64,000 bases of DNA from Anthoceros angustus (Eukaryota; Streptophyta; Anthocerotopsida; Anthocerotales; Anthocerotaceae). The stretch covers positions 1-64,000 of the forward strand of contig MU008151.1 in NCBI GenBank assembly GCA_010909165.1, written 5' to 3'. Positions 46,786-57,429 of this stretch are shown piece after piece; the first letter of the stretch is position 1; each line of letters begins with the position of its first letter. The position numbers were made by a program, and so were the translations under genes. The notes beneath the pieces are model-generated. The model made no database searches. It saw nothing but the letters and a program-made list of their open reading frames with translations, and was not told where the DNA came from.

Positions 46786-47416
46786 GCTCAAACGCGTGTA
46801 AACCATCATGCATGTGATACCGTTTCCATCCTGCGTGCAAACCTGAAACGGAAGCTCCTCGTACGATTGATGACTGCGCTAAGGTATTTCTCCTATCATA
46901 TGTGTGACCACCAAACGGCGTACCTCCCTCAGCTCGCATCCACCCAACTGCCACGTCCGCACATCCTGCTCAGCAGAAGGTTGGGTCGACCTGGAAAGCC
47001 AAGAAAACCACGTCCAAGCCTTAATTGTGTATGTCGTTCATTGGTTAGGACTATGCCCTGAATGGGGAATGACACTTGGAAACTGTAAGATCGCTTGTTA
47101 TCAGATGCCACTGGCATCGCACTCAACATTCAGGACACCTGGATCCCACAACGTTGAGCCCTAAGGTCTCAACAAGGCAGCTAATCAGGTGAAGCTGAAT
47201 CAATTGCTACTCTATACTATCGCACATGGTCTCCTTTGTGGACCCTGTGGTGTTGCTTACATCAGCAGACTTGTGCTCCATTCCAGGATCAATCTTCAAA
47301 ACCTGCTGCCATTTCGCGAAGGTATTAGTGAGCAACCCATACCTTGCTCGTGCAAAGCAGTGTAATCCAAACCTATCAGCGAACACGTACCTAGAGGGAG
47401 CAAATCGGTACAGTCT
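46786..47416. other. Intergenic, convergent 3' ends
   Basis: This contains the 3' UTRs of the LAZY-like gene (+) and the extensin-like gene (-). No other feature recognised. Confidence 0.45.
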
Positions 47417-48304
47417 TCAGTATTTGGAAGGAGTCACGGGCGGAGGGTGAGGAGAGTAAACAGGTGGAAGTGTCTCGGGAGTCTTGGGAACCTTGTAATC
47501 AGGCTTCTTCACCTCGGGAATTTTGGGAACCTTGGGAACCTTGTATTCAGGCTTCTTCACCTCGGGAATCTTGGGAACCTTGGGAACCTTGTATTCAGGC
47601 GTCTTCACCTCAGGCTTCTTGTACTTCGGCTTCTTGTCCTCCGGCTTCTTGTACTTTGGCAACTTGTCCTCGGGCTTCTTGTACTTCGGCAACTTTTCCT
47701 CTGGCTTCGTGTACACGAGCTTCTTGTACTCGGGCTCCTCGACCTCTAGCTTCTTGTAAGCTGGCTTCTTGTACTCTGGCTCCTTCTTCTCCTCGGGCTT
47801 CTTCTCCTTCTCGGGCTCCTTGTCCTCATGCTTCTCCTCCGGTAATTTCTTGTACTCAGGCTTCTTGTACTCAGGCTTCTTGTACTCAGGCTTCTTGTAC
47901 TCGGGCTTCTTGTCGTCGTCGTTCACCTTGGGGTAAGGAATGTGGACGGGCTTGGATGGTGGAGGGGGTGACTTGTAAACGTACTTGGGAGGGGGAGGAG
48001 GAGGAGAGTGAACTGGTGGTGGGGGAGACTTGTAATCGTACTTCGGAGGAGGATAGCTCTCCTTTTCCTTCTTGTGTCCCTCGGGCTTGTCCTCCTTCGG
48101 CTTCTTGTATGGCTTGTGCTCCTCATCCTTCTTCACATACTTCTTGGGACCCACGTCGCCATAGCCAGGCAGCTTTACACCAGGAACAGGAACAGGGGCG
48201 GTGGTGTAAGTCAGGAGAGATCTGCTGGCACCAACCTCCTGAGCCACATTGGCGATCCCTGCAATGAAAAGAACCACAAACAGGCAAATTGCTCTGCGCC
48301 CCAT
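47417..48304 (-). CDS. Extensin-like hydroxyproline-rich cell wall protein
   Basis: Single exon of 295 codons after a signal peptide (MGRRAICLFVVLFIAGIANV). The mature protein is Pro, Lys, Tyr and Glu rich. It has SPPPP-type extensin motifs (KSPPPPVHSPPPPPPKYVYK), four tandem EYKKP units, PKYKKPEDK units and two copies of EYKVPKVPKIPEVKKP. In extensins, Pro in SPPPP is hydroxylated and arabinosylated, and YKY/VYK tyrosines can be cross-linked. The very high Lys and Glu content makes this a charged, hybrid type. The frame is open further upstream to 48445. The TATA box at 48395-48402 lies inside that extension, so the Met at 48304, which starts the signal peptide, is the real start. Confidence 0.85.
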   Translation of the reverse strand: MGRRAICLFVVLFIAGIANVAQEVGASRSLLTYTTAPVPVPGVKLPGYGDVGPKKYVKKDEEHKPYKKPKEDKPEGHKKEKESYPPPKYDYKSPPPPVHSPPPPPPKYVYKSPPPPSKPVHIPYPKVNDDDKKPEYKKPEYKKPEYKKPEYKKLPEEKHEDKEPEKEKKPEEKKEPEYKKPAYKKLEVEEPEYKKLVYTKPEEKLPKYKKPEDKLPKYKKPEDKKPKYKKPEVKTPEYKVPKVPKIPEVKKPEYKVPKVPKIPEVKKPDYKVPKTPETLPPVYSPHPPPVTPSKY

Positions 48305-48394
48305 TCTCGAGCGCCTCGCGTCCTCAAATCTCCTCTGTCGCTTCAATGAATTAGAACCAAAAGAGAACTGGTGACTTGACAATCTGCACTGCCC

Positions 48395-48402
48395 ATTATA
48401 TA
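48395..48402 (-). promoter_or_regulatory. TATA box of the extensin-like gene
   Basis: On the minus strand TATATAAT lies about 90 nt before the chosen ATG, which allows a 5' UTR of about 60 nt. It rules out the more upstream in-frame Met as the translation start. Confidence 0.65.
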
Positions 48403-48444
48403 CTGAGCTCTTGGTGCCCGCATCCAATGCACGCACTGTAGCCA

Positions 48445-51400
48445 TGTCTTCGTTTGTGTGCCTTGAACAGGACCAGACTGCCCAAAACTGGCCAGGCTAG
48501 TTCGTGTAATCAACGTGGACGGTCAAGGAGAGGAGCTTTTCTCGAGGTAGGCAGAGACGTCCAAATCCACCCGCAACTGCAGGGATCAAACTGCGAGCTT
48601 CAAGTACATCCGCAGGCCTGTGCTGAACACGAGGGGATTGAATTTCCTTAGTTTGGCCAAAGGCTTGAATGTTACACAGCCCGACAAGCAGGTCTGGCAC
48701 TGGCCCACCAGCACCACTTGCCAGTTGTCATCAACATGGTGTGATCCATGCTTGAATCCGACAATAGCTGAAGGGAAGGTTGATTTTACAATGTGGACGA
48801 AGGCAGGCAGAGACATGCAATGCTTGTCCTAAAATGGGCTCCAACCCATGTTACTCACATACGAAGGAAGGAAGTCACTGCACGAAGGGACGTGACTTCC
48901 TTTCGCTCCTACTGTCAGCAAAACTCGACAAAACTCAGAACGCGGGGAGACGTGGGCCACGAACTTTTTTCACTTCCATGCGTCGTTCACTTCACAATCT
49001 ACAAGCTTCTCGTGCAGTGAGAGCCTTCTTCATCTTGCAACTGCGAGGGCTAAAGAACCTTCTCTTGCAGGGAAAGATGGTTTTTTATTGAGGTGAAAGC
49101 CCATCCAGGAGGGGACAACCAAACGGGACCCGGGGGTCGAGGTGGAAAGGAGCAACTGAGCTCCCCACCTAAAGTTACCTGGCAGGGAAAGCTCTCTTCA
49201 TCTCACAACTGCGAGCACTAAAGGGAAGGTGGAGCAAGAGATTGGAAATGTGTGCATTGTTGGTTAGAATGTTATAATAATTCAGGATGCAGATCCGTGA
49301 ACACTCAGGACTCTGGTGACCCGTCCCCGCAATCCCACTCATCACCCTCCACAAGGGCAGTTGCTCTCGTGCTAGCTCCGTACTTTTCTGCGACAAGGAG
49401 GGACCCGCAATCGTTTCGCAGCCGGGAGCGGCGAAGAGAGACAGAATGCCAGTAGATCTATCTACCTACTGTAGGAAAGGAGCAAATTGTCAGGGAAGAA
49501 TGTCTCATCCGGAATCTGAAATACTTTCCTGAGCAAATTTCTCGGGAACAACGATAATGATTGCCAAGGCTTTCACTCATCAACCACCAACCACCGTACC
49601 TGGATGGGCTCACCGTTTCTCTCACCCTATGGGACTATGTCGTCCTGCAGCTCACTGCTCCAAGCCCGTGTGCTGGACCACTGAACCACTGAACCCACCA
49701 GACCTACCGCTGGGCCCAGTCACGATTATCAGTGGTATCATGCGCAGTACAAAGTTTGGTGTTGCTAGATTCTTCATCACCTTCCGAGTATCCTGCTGGC
49801 ATTCAAAGAGGCCACTGTAGAGTGTAAAAGCCACTTAGAATGCTGGGAGGATACTTGGGAGGCAACGAAGGTTGAAGTGAAGCCCTCTGCGTTTAGGACA
49901 TGCTCACAGCTGGAAGACAAGTTCAACGGAACACCCGACATTGGATTGGATCCAGATGTGGATGCCTGATTCAGCTCTACTGCCTGCTTTGAAGAAATGG
50001 AATGGGAAAGTGAACAGACAAGAAGCGTTCCTGGCTGAGAAGCTCATCCTGGAAGGACACTCCTTAGTACTCTCTGGCCAATGGCCAGAGACGTGGGAGG
50101 ATGGTTGTGATGCTCATTGAGCTGCACCTTGGGGATTGAAGCAGTGAAATCCGGAGGAGTTCTCAGAAAATGCGTGGATAGACGAGGTGAGATGCATGCG
50201 AAAGGGGAATTGACGTGCCGCGCACCTACGACTTGAAAGGCAAGCCCGAGCCAGGAAGGGAGGAGAGCAGGAGCAGGACGGGCAGGTATACAGGAGGAGG
50301 ATGACCAGGTATACAAGAAGGAGGACCAGCAGGTATACAGGAGGAGGACCAGCAGGTATACAAGAAGGAGGACCAGCAGGTATACAGGAGGAGGATGAGC
50401 GGGTATGCAGGAGGAGGAGCACCACAACGACAGGAGGAAGAAACGAGGAGAGCGACAGTCCTGAGAAAAGAAGGACGACGACTGGAGAAAAATCGGAACA
50501 AGACGACAGGGGATAATGAGGAGGGCGACAGGAGGAGGGGAGAGCCTAGGCCCTAAACGACTGCACTAGGGTTTCCAATCTGGGGAACAGTGCCTGAACA
50601 CGGAAATGCACAGGCACATGAAGAATTGCGGGTCTTGTGGATGATGGTGGGCTCAAGTTTCGAAGCTTTGAACAATTCAAGCTAGCACGTATTGGGAAGT
50701 TGGGATCGCTGAGCTGTTGAGGAATTCCAAAATGAGGTAGCTTTCTCCATGCCTACTGCCACTGCCATTGGAGGGGCCGATCCCCTATTTCCTGCCGGAA
50801 AAAGTGCAGTGCACGACCACTTTCTACGGGGTTGCCCGTCCACCCCGTGCACCTTCCACTGTCAATTGGTTTGCTCATTTTGATGAGGAAGGGAGTGGTT
50901 GTATTGCACTGCTTGTTTTATTTTACTGTCACAGTTGCAGGTCAAGAAAGTATGAACAGGGTAGGTTCATTGGTCATCCGACTAGTACCTGGTCTGCGAT
51001 CACCGTCCGTAACGAAAAGTGGGAATGGCCTCTTGTAGAAAAACATCCCGGGCAAGCCAACGTGCCGCAATCAGGAGCTTCTAATAACTTCAGATGTGCA
51101 TGGTTAACATCTCGGCTTCCTTGAGATTGCCGGTGAACGATTTCCTTTTGTGACATCCTGTGACCATGTAAGGACCACGCTGTAAATGCCTTGCGTCGGA
51201 ATTGACGACCTTCAGTTCCTCATCACGTTGATCGACTGAGGAGACGAAAGAGTAAAGAGTCCGTGTGTTGCAGGATCAATGCAGCCAGCAGCGGCACCAA
51301 AGTCTGTGTGTTGGAGATCAATGCAGCCAGCAGCGGCACCAAGCTGAGCTGAGACACAACTCCATCCCACCAGGTTAACACCCGGAACTCGGTAAGTCAC

Positions 51401-51554
51401 TCTACCGGACTTATTTACCGTTACAGTATAAAATAAAATTTCATGATCAATCAGGACCGAGGGGTTCGTCCAATTAGGTACACAAAAGAAGTGTTGGCTG
51501 CTCTGCAGGTTGGCCTTTCGCATGGAAGGGCATTCATGAATTAGCGTTTCAATT
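48445..51554. other. Long intergenic region with two tandem repeats
   Basis: No convincing gene in about 3.1 kb. A Pu-rich minisatellite lies at 50283-50416 (listed). A 43-bp unit containing GATCAATGCAGCCAGCAGCG and GCACCAA occurs twice at about 51270-51341. Short ORFs on both strands lack known motifs. Confidence 0.45.
50283..50416 (+). repeat. 24-bp purine-rich minisatellite, about six copies
   Basis: The unit AGGTATACAGGAGGAGGACC (with AGC) alternates with AGGTATACAAGAAGGAGGACC. The plus strand is almost pure purine apart from GTATAC. No coding role is clear. Confidence 0.8.
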
Positions 51555-53336
51555 TTAGATTTCAGGTGCCTTGGCCAACTCCTCCTCAATCAAACCAATG
51601 CACTCACCAACAGATTTCCGTTCAGACATGGCTGACGTTAACTTCGAGTGTAGATTCTTGTGCCGGCGCAGTAATGTTATAGTGTTGAGAACAGCCCATC
51701 GAATCTGCGAGTCAGCTTTCTTCTGGGTGAACCTTAAGCCCTTCAGAAGCCGATCGAGCTGCATTACCAACGTTTGAAAAATCATTTCATCTTACACAAA
51801 GTAAAACAGCTATTGAAAAAACCGCTACGACGATGTAAGCAGCATGTTGATATGACGATGAAAGGCTAGACTACCTGGTTCAGATCAGCAAGACCACCCT
51901 CCGCAACACCAAATGACAAATATTCTGTCGCCACTCCAGCTAAGGCAATGCATGAGAACTTATCCAGCATCTGCAGAACACACCTGGAGTCTTCAGCACA
52001 AAAGCAACTTGCCATGGAAAGTTGTGGCTCTAAAAGCACTCGATCTTACATAAAGAACAAGATGCTTACCGTAGATGATAGTTTTCCAGACGCTACCTGC
52101 AAATCCCAGGACGAAAGCTAGCGTACTTTAGAACTACAACACTGAGAGATTGAAGCAAGCCATGTGCCACTCTGGTTGAAAGTTACCTCTTCCTGAAACT
52201 CAAAATCAACGAAAGTAGTTCCTGCTTGAACGTTGAAAGCGCCATATTTCCGAAAAGCCTCAAAGCTTGACAGTGTATATTCCTTGGGAAGGATTCCAAC
52301 AAGATAGGATATCAAGAAGTGGCCTGCCTCGTGCTGCTTAGCATCAAAGACGAACGTCAGAGCGAATCCTGACCCTGTGTGGAAAAGAGACGAGGCAACT
52401 GATCTGCAGAATCAAGTGAAGCCGTATACTCACTTGTGCAACCCTGTCTTTGTATTTGCTGCTCAGTATCCTTCCAAGGGAGTCAAGAAGCAAACTTTCT
52501 AAACCCCCTCCGTTTATGATCTGCAGATGATCAGTATAGATAGCCTCACAACCTGCTTTCTAAAGGAGAGGTTCACAAAGAGGAACCCAGGAACTCGTTG
52601 GAAGGGCAGTGCCAAACCTGATCCAGACTTCCAAGGAACAGAAACGAAACGACAGCCGCAAGTAACTGATATTGATCGAGTCCAAGAGTCTGCCACGCAG
52701 CAATGCCGCCTGCAGCAGCCGCAATCTGCAACGTTCGCCGCACTCCGCCAAGAGTTGCATCAGTGGGAGAAAGAAAGCGTGAAGTGTCAATCTTGTTCAG
52801 TCGCAGTTCTTCCAGGGTGTAAATCCTCTGAGGGACCTACACAAGATGCGTCATTCAGCTGTCCATTCTCTCCTTACGACGCTCCTGCTCGATAGCCATC
52901 CCAACACCAGCGAAGGGCACAGACATGCTAACCTACCCTACTGTGAGTCATGAGGTCTTCGAATTTCCAAACAAGTACAGAATTTCCAAGGAGAGAAGAC
53001 ACATACTTGAGCTGCTCCACCAAAACCACGCAGCCCTGACTCTCCTTGCCGAGCTCTGGCAAGAGCCAAAGCTCCTCTGTCATTGCCAATTCCCAGCTCT
53101 TCATCCAACGCCTTCAGCAATTCAATCCTCCCCAGCTCACCATTCCTCAGTAGCTCCAGCTTCCTTTCAAATCTTTCCCCAGCATCATACTGCTGCTTAT
53201 TGTTAGCATCAAGCGCACAGCGACTGATATTATCGGACCTCCAGACTTTCCGATCATTATGCTTCACAGTACAACAATCTGCACGAAAACCAAAGCCAAA
53301 CAAAGACGAGCCGTGGCTCGCAAGGAGGGCCTCCAT
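51555..53336 (-). CDS. Plastid M41-like (FtsH peptidase-like) protein without an AAA domain
   Basis: Exons (- strand): 53007-53336, 52618-52836, 52434-52519, 52187-52333, 52070-52096, 51875-51970, 51555-51758. They give about 369 residues if one base is restored. The protein matches a plant family that keeps the FtsH zinc-site motif HEAGHFLISYLVGILPK and the following IALAGVATEYLSFGVAEGGLADL, but has no ATPase. A putative plastid targeting region and a hydrophobic segment (LLAAVVSFLFLGSL) precede it, so it is probably a chloroplast membrane protein. Exon 5 is a 27-nt microexon coding VASGKLSST. Exon 3 reads IINGGG then breaks frame: five G's where six would give GLESLLLDS. That is either a sequence error or a mutation. 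Proteolytic activity is unproven. Confidence 0.8.
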
Positions 53337-53405
53337 AGGAAGATAACAGTGGGCAAAAGTATCCTTTTTAGGATTAATTTGTGTCCCCTTGCGGGGGTTG
53401 GGAGG

Positions 53406-53599
53406 GGTGCGCCAGGCAATGGAGATAGTGCAATACCAAAGCGACGCGCGCAGAGCCGGAGTAGCAAGCTATTCCATGAGGCCTGCACCCTGAGAGAAAT
53501 TAGATTAATATCATGTGGATCGATGATCCACGTATCAGATATTAAACTGATAAGAACAGATACTACACTTGATCTTAGCCAAAAGGCCGAGAAAGGTAT
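53406..53599 (-). ncRNA. U2: U2 spliceosomal snRNA (copy 2)
   Basis: This shares the first 110 nt almost unchanged with copy 1 (ATACCTTTCTCGGCCTTTTG, GTAGTATCTG, TTATCAGTTTAATATCTGAT). The 3' half differs more but keeps stem-loop IV (GGTATTGCACTA). Length is about 194 nt. On the minus strand a CCCCATATTG element lies about 65-70 nt upstream and GGTATAAG about 30 nt upstream, again a polymerase II snRNA promoter. Both elements argue for a working copy. Confidence 0.93.
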
Positions 53600-53816
53600 G
53601 AGATTTGATTGCTAGGGGTGCAGGACTTATACCGCGGGCTCGACGGCGGTCGTTTCCTTAGCAATATGGGGTAAACACCTGCCTTAAGAGCACGCATTTC
53701 CTCTTACCTCCGGCAATAACATCTCACATAGACCTTGGAAAGACGTGGGTATTTTTTTTCGGAATGGATCATGGGTTGCTCCTCAAAATTGAACAAGTGA
53801 CGAAGGCAAGTCCAGG
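53600..53816. promoter_or_regulatory. U2 copy 2 promoter and transporter 3' flank
   Basis: A USE-like CCCCATATTG (minus strand, about 53665-53675) and a TATA-like GGTATAAG (about 53625-53635) serve the U2 gene. The rest is the 3' flank of the sugar transporter. Confidence 0.55.
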
Positions 53817-55786
53817 CTACTCCCCGGGGAATCTCACCGAGGCAGAGTAGTTCTTAATCCTACGAGCTTCCTCTTGCCTTGCGGCGATCAACCTTACTTT
53901 AGAGACCAGCTGCTGAAGAGACTCTGCTTTGCCGTCACCACCAAAGCCCCTGTAGTCTTCCTCTGCAAAGTCCTCCGGCAGGCCGTCTGAAGGGACGTCT
54001 GCCTTTGGGTTGGCCGCAAGCTCTACAGCAGCCACGTTTCCAGGGTCTCCCTCCCTCTCAAAAAACTTCTCTATTTCCTCTAACGTCTTCCCTTTGGTTT
54101 CTGGTACACGGAAGTAGATGAAACAAATGGACAAGCCTGCAATCACTGCAAATAAGAAGAAGATCCCAGCTGGAGTTATGGCATCTGACAGACTTAGGAA
54201 GGAAAGAGCGACCACCCCGCTGACAACCCTGTTAGTTGCCGTTCCAAGGCCCATAGCTTGTGACCTGAGCCTCAGAGGAAAAATTTCGGATGTCAGCACC
54301 CAACAGATGGGTCCAAACCCGATGGAGAAGAAAGACACATAAGTGCAAGTAGCCACAATGGCCAGCACAACAGGGAGTCCAACTCCACTCCCAGCTCCTT
54401 CAAGCTGCACGGGCAGCTGAGATCCGGGACCTTGGGACTTGACGTTGAGAAGCACAAACCCGACAGCTAGGACAGCTAGAGAGATGGTCATCCCTGTGGC
54501 ACTAACAAATAAGAGAGGCCGTCGGCCGACCCGGTCAAGCCAGATAGTGGCGACAAGAATAAAAGCGGTCTTGAAAAACCCAACAGCAACAGTTGCCCCC
54601 AGAATTCCTGACTTGCTGGTGATGCCAGCTTCGTTGAAGACAGTCGGACTATAATATACCGTTGCATCAATACCAGAGGCCTGCTGGAAAAACTGAATGC
54701 CTAAAGCTACTATAAGCATCCTCCGTACAGGTGGCGTCGGGAAGAGCAGTTCACGCCAAACACCCTCACCTTGACCTTTCTCGTGCATGCCTGGAGTGAC
54801 CTGCCACATTTTCCCAATGACATTCCCCTTGTTAGAACCATCCTCCAATTGTACTGACGCATCCAGCCCGGCAGCCGACACTATCTCCTGCAATCGCATA
54901 TCTGCCTCCGCTTTACTAGAAGAGGTCTTTACAAGGACCTGCTCAGCTTCTGCCAATCTGTTCTGAGTTACTAGCCAACGTGGGGATTCTGGCATGACCA
55001 GCACCCCAGCAGCAAGCACAACAGCAGGAATGACCCCCACACCAAGCATCAACCGCCAGCCGAGATGCGTGGGCAACCCAGCAAGTAAGAAACTTGAAAT
55101 GTACCCCATCAGAATCCCAACATTGATAAAGATCTCTTGAAGCGAAACTAGTGAACCCCGAGTTCCAGCAGGAGAAACCTCTGCAGTGTAAACTGGTGCA
55201 ATCATGAGAGCAAAACCGACCCCAATGCCCGCAATAATGCGGCCCAGCATCAAAATGGAAAATGAGGGAGCCAATCCCATCAGAGCAGCTCCCACAAAGA
55301 AAATGACTGAAGCCACAGCCATCGTCTTCCTCCTACCTACTACATCTGAAAGCTTCCCAGCCACTCCTGCTCCCACAAGGGATACCAGATTCAAAGAGCC
55401 CACAAGCAACTCCACCTGCAATTTTTTAATCTTCAGATCGTCCTTGATGAAAAGCACAGCACCACTCATGACCCCGATATCTGCACAATCCATTCAACCA
55501 ACCAGCTAAGTCAACTGACTCTGCTTGCATTGCCGGTAACAAAGCTCTGGATTGAAGTATGGTTCTCATCAAGTCGTATTCAGCAAAGGAACGTACCATA
55601 GCCTAGCAGGCTGGAATTGAAGGAGGCCAGCAACGCGCACCCCAAGGCATATTTGTTCAATCCCGGAGGTCTGGGGCCGGAATTGTGGTGATCCTCAGTC
55701 AAACGCTCGTACCCGTTTGTCTGCTTCAATATGCCAGTAACTGAATCCAAGGTACTTGTTGGGCTTCCCACTCCGAGTTCCGCCAT
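53817..55786 (-). CDS. Polyol/monosaccharide proton symporter (MFS sugar transporter)
   Basis: Exons (- strand): 55597-55786 and 53817-55480, giving 617 residues. The 116-nt intron splits the first helix exactly within LLGYDIGVMSGAVLF, a conserved sugar-transporter site. Further marks are GRRKT between helices 2 and 3, GRIIAGIGVGFALMIAPVYTAEVSPA, PESPRWLV, QQASGIDATVYYSP, DRVGRRPLL and VPETKGKTLEEIE. Twelve membrane helices are expected. The sequence is nearest the plant polyol/monosaccharide transporter (PLT/PMT) group, which imports sorbitol, mannitol, xylitol or hexoses with protons at the plasma membrane, so the neighbouring H+-ATPase type would power it. The C-terminal tail (about 90 residues) is longer than usual and acidic. 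The substrate cannot be told. Confidence 0.92.
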
Positions 55787-57352
55787 TGCTTGAAATGCAC
55801 ACGGATCATGCCCAAGCGATAGATATTGCAGCAATCCACAAAAGCTACAACCTTCTCCTCCCCGTCATCAAAAAGACCGGCCCATGCCACCCGATTGGTG
55901 TGGCCCAAATAGCAGCAGTAACACTGCAGATCTGGATCCGGGCAGCAGAATTGAGGGGACCCCAGCCGAGATCCAATAGAGCGCGGTTCTCAAAGTGCAT
56001 TCTCCCAGGAAGCATTAACACTGGAACCTGGCCATGAAACCTAAAACTGCGAAAGCTCTGAGAAGGAGGGCCTGGTCACCTCCGATTCCGGCTCGGACAG
56101 AGACGCTACTCCACCATATGCACTGGCTCTTGCTCCTTCCCAATCCCAACCATCAGCCAGGCCATGTAGGAGACTCAATCAGTCTCATCTGCAAGAGGTG
56201 AATGCACGACAGAATGCCAACTACTGTCGCCAAACTCCCAGGCCAGCACTTCCTGGTCCTAATTTAGAGCACTTGTCACTGGAGAAAGTCTGCCTTCCTC
56301 CTGCGACACCAAACGCAAATGCAGCATAAATCTCGTGCGAAACCTGGTGCACTAAACTGCAAATCCAGGGCAGTTGAAACCCACGTGCAACACTCCGGGA
56401 AGGGGCGACAGCAAATGCCCTCGCTATAGTCGCCTCTGTAAATGTGGAAAAGGTTACCGCTACCGGCCAAGCGGGGGCTAAACAGCCTCTCCCTCGTGCT
56501 TCACCCGACTATGCCTAAATGTCAAGCTGCTGGAGGATGATGCTTGTTATGGCCCCCTGATCATGGCCGTCATTAACCAGTTTCAGAAGTGCATACTTGC
56601 GGTGCGCACAGTGGATTCAGGAGCCAAAGATGGCGGCTGCTTCAACATCAAGAAGGCAGCTGCTGCAAAGAACCTTCAAGACAGGGCCGTTCTCCCTCCT
56701 TCCTTTGGTTCTTGCGTCTTGAACTTCATCTCCTTTTGACACTCAGGGATGGCCCTCCTTGCTTGCGCAGATCCGTAGGCGCCTTTCCTGTGGACTCCGT
56801 AATTCTCCGATCCCTAGCTAGCAATTCCATCGAGTCATCTCGCCTTGCAGTGCTGGTCTGAGCGGGATAGAAGTGAGCAACTACCATGGGACGGCAGCAT
56901 GTAAGAACATAACTGAGGTGAAGTGGTGAGCCAAGCTTTTGCTTATGATCTGCTGCTCTGTTGTTTATGCTGCCCCAGGAGTGTTAGTATGGACTCCCAA
57001 CGGTCTGGCAAGGAGCCTGGAGGCTATCAAGCTGGAAGCATACTCAATGCATTAGGATCCTTGTGCAGGCCTGTAGCCTGTCCTTTCTTTCATAGACCAA
57101 AGTTTTCGAACCCCATGGCTTCTCTAAAGGTCCCCACTCCATGCAGGCAGTTACAAGCCTTCAAAGGACGCAGCAGTGATGCTTCTGCATTGGATGCAAC
57201 AGCCAAAAGGGGGCCATCTGGTGAAAAATGCTGCTGAGGATGCAGCGAATGTCCATCCGTGATACAAGCATTGCAAATGCCCGTTCTCTGGCTGTGCGAT
57301 GCAGGTCATTTGACAGCTCTATAAACAATTAAGAACCCATTGTGAACGTGAA
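55787..57352. other. Intergenic
   Basis: This contains the promoter of the transporter. ORFs of 60-100 codons on both strands carry no recognisable motif. I see no RNA gene before the tRNA. Confidence 0.4.
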
Positions 57353-57425
57353 GCTCCCGTGGCCTAATGGATAAGGCATCTGACTTCTAATCAGGGGATT
57401 GCGGGTTCGAGTCCCGCCGGGGGTG
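57353..57425 (+). tRNA. tRNA-Arg (anticodon UCU)
   Basis: 73 nt without an intron. The acceptor stem GCTCCCG pairs with CGGGGGT (two G-U pairs). The D arm contains TGGCCTAATGG (A box), the anticodon loop is CTTCTAA with anticodon TCT, and the T arm is GCGGGTTCGAGTCCCGC (B box GGTTCGAGTCC). A TTTT run follows directly at 57426 as the RNA polymerase III terminator. It reads AGA codons. Confidence 0.95.
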
Positions 57426-57429
57426 TTTT
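57426..57429 (+). terminator. Pol III terminator of tRNA-Arg
   Basis: Four T's directly after the discriminator base, the minimal RNA polymerase III stop signal. Confidence 0.75.

Noticed and set aside
48305-48445. Longer N-terminus of the extensin-like protein
   Set aside because: The TATA box at 48395-48402 lies inside it and the signal peptide begins at 48304.
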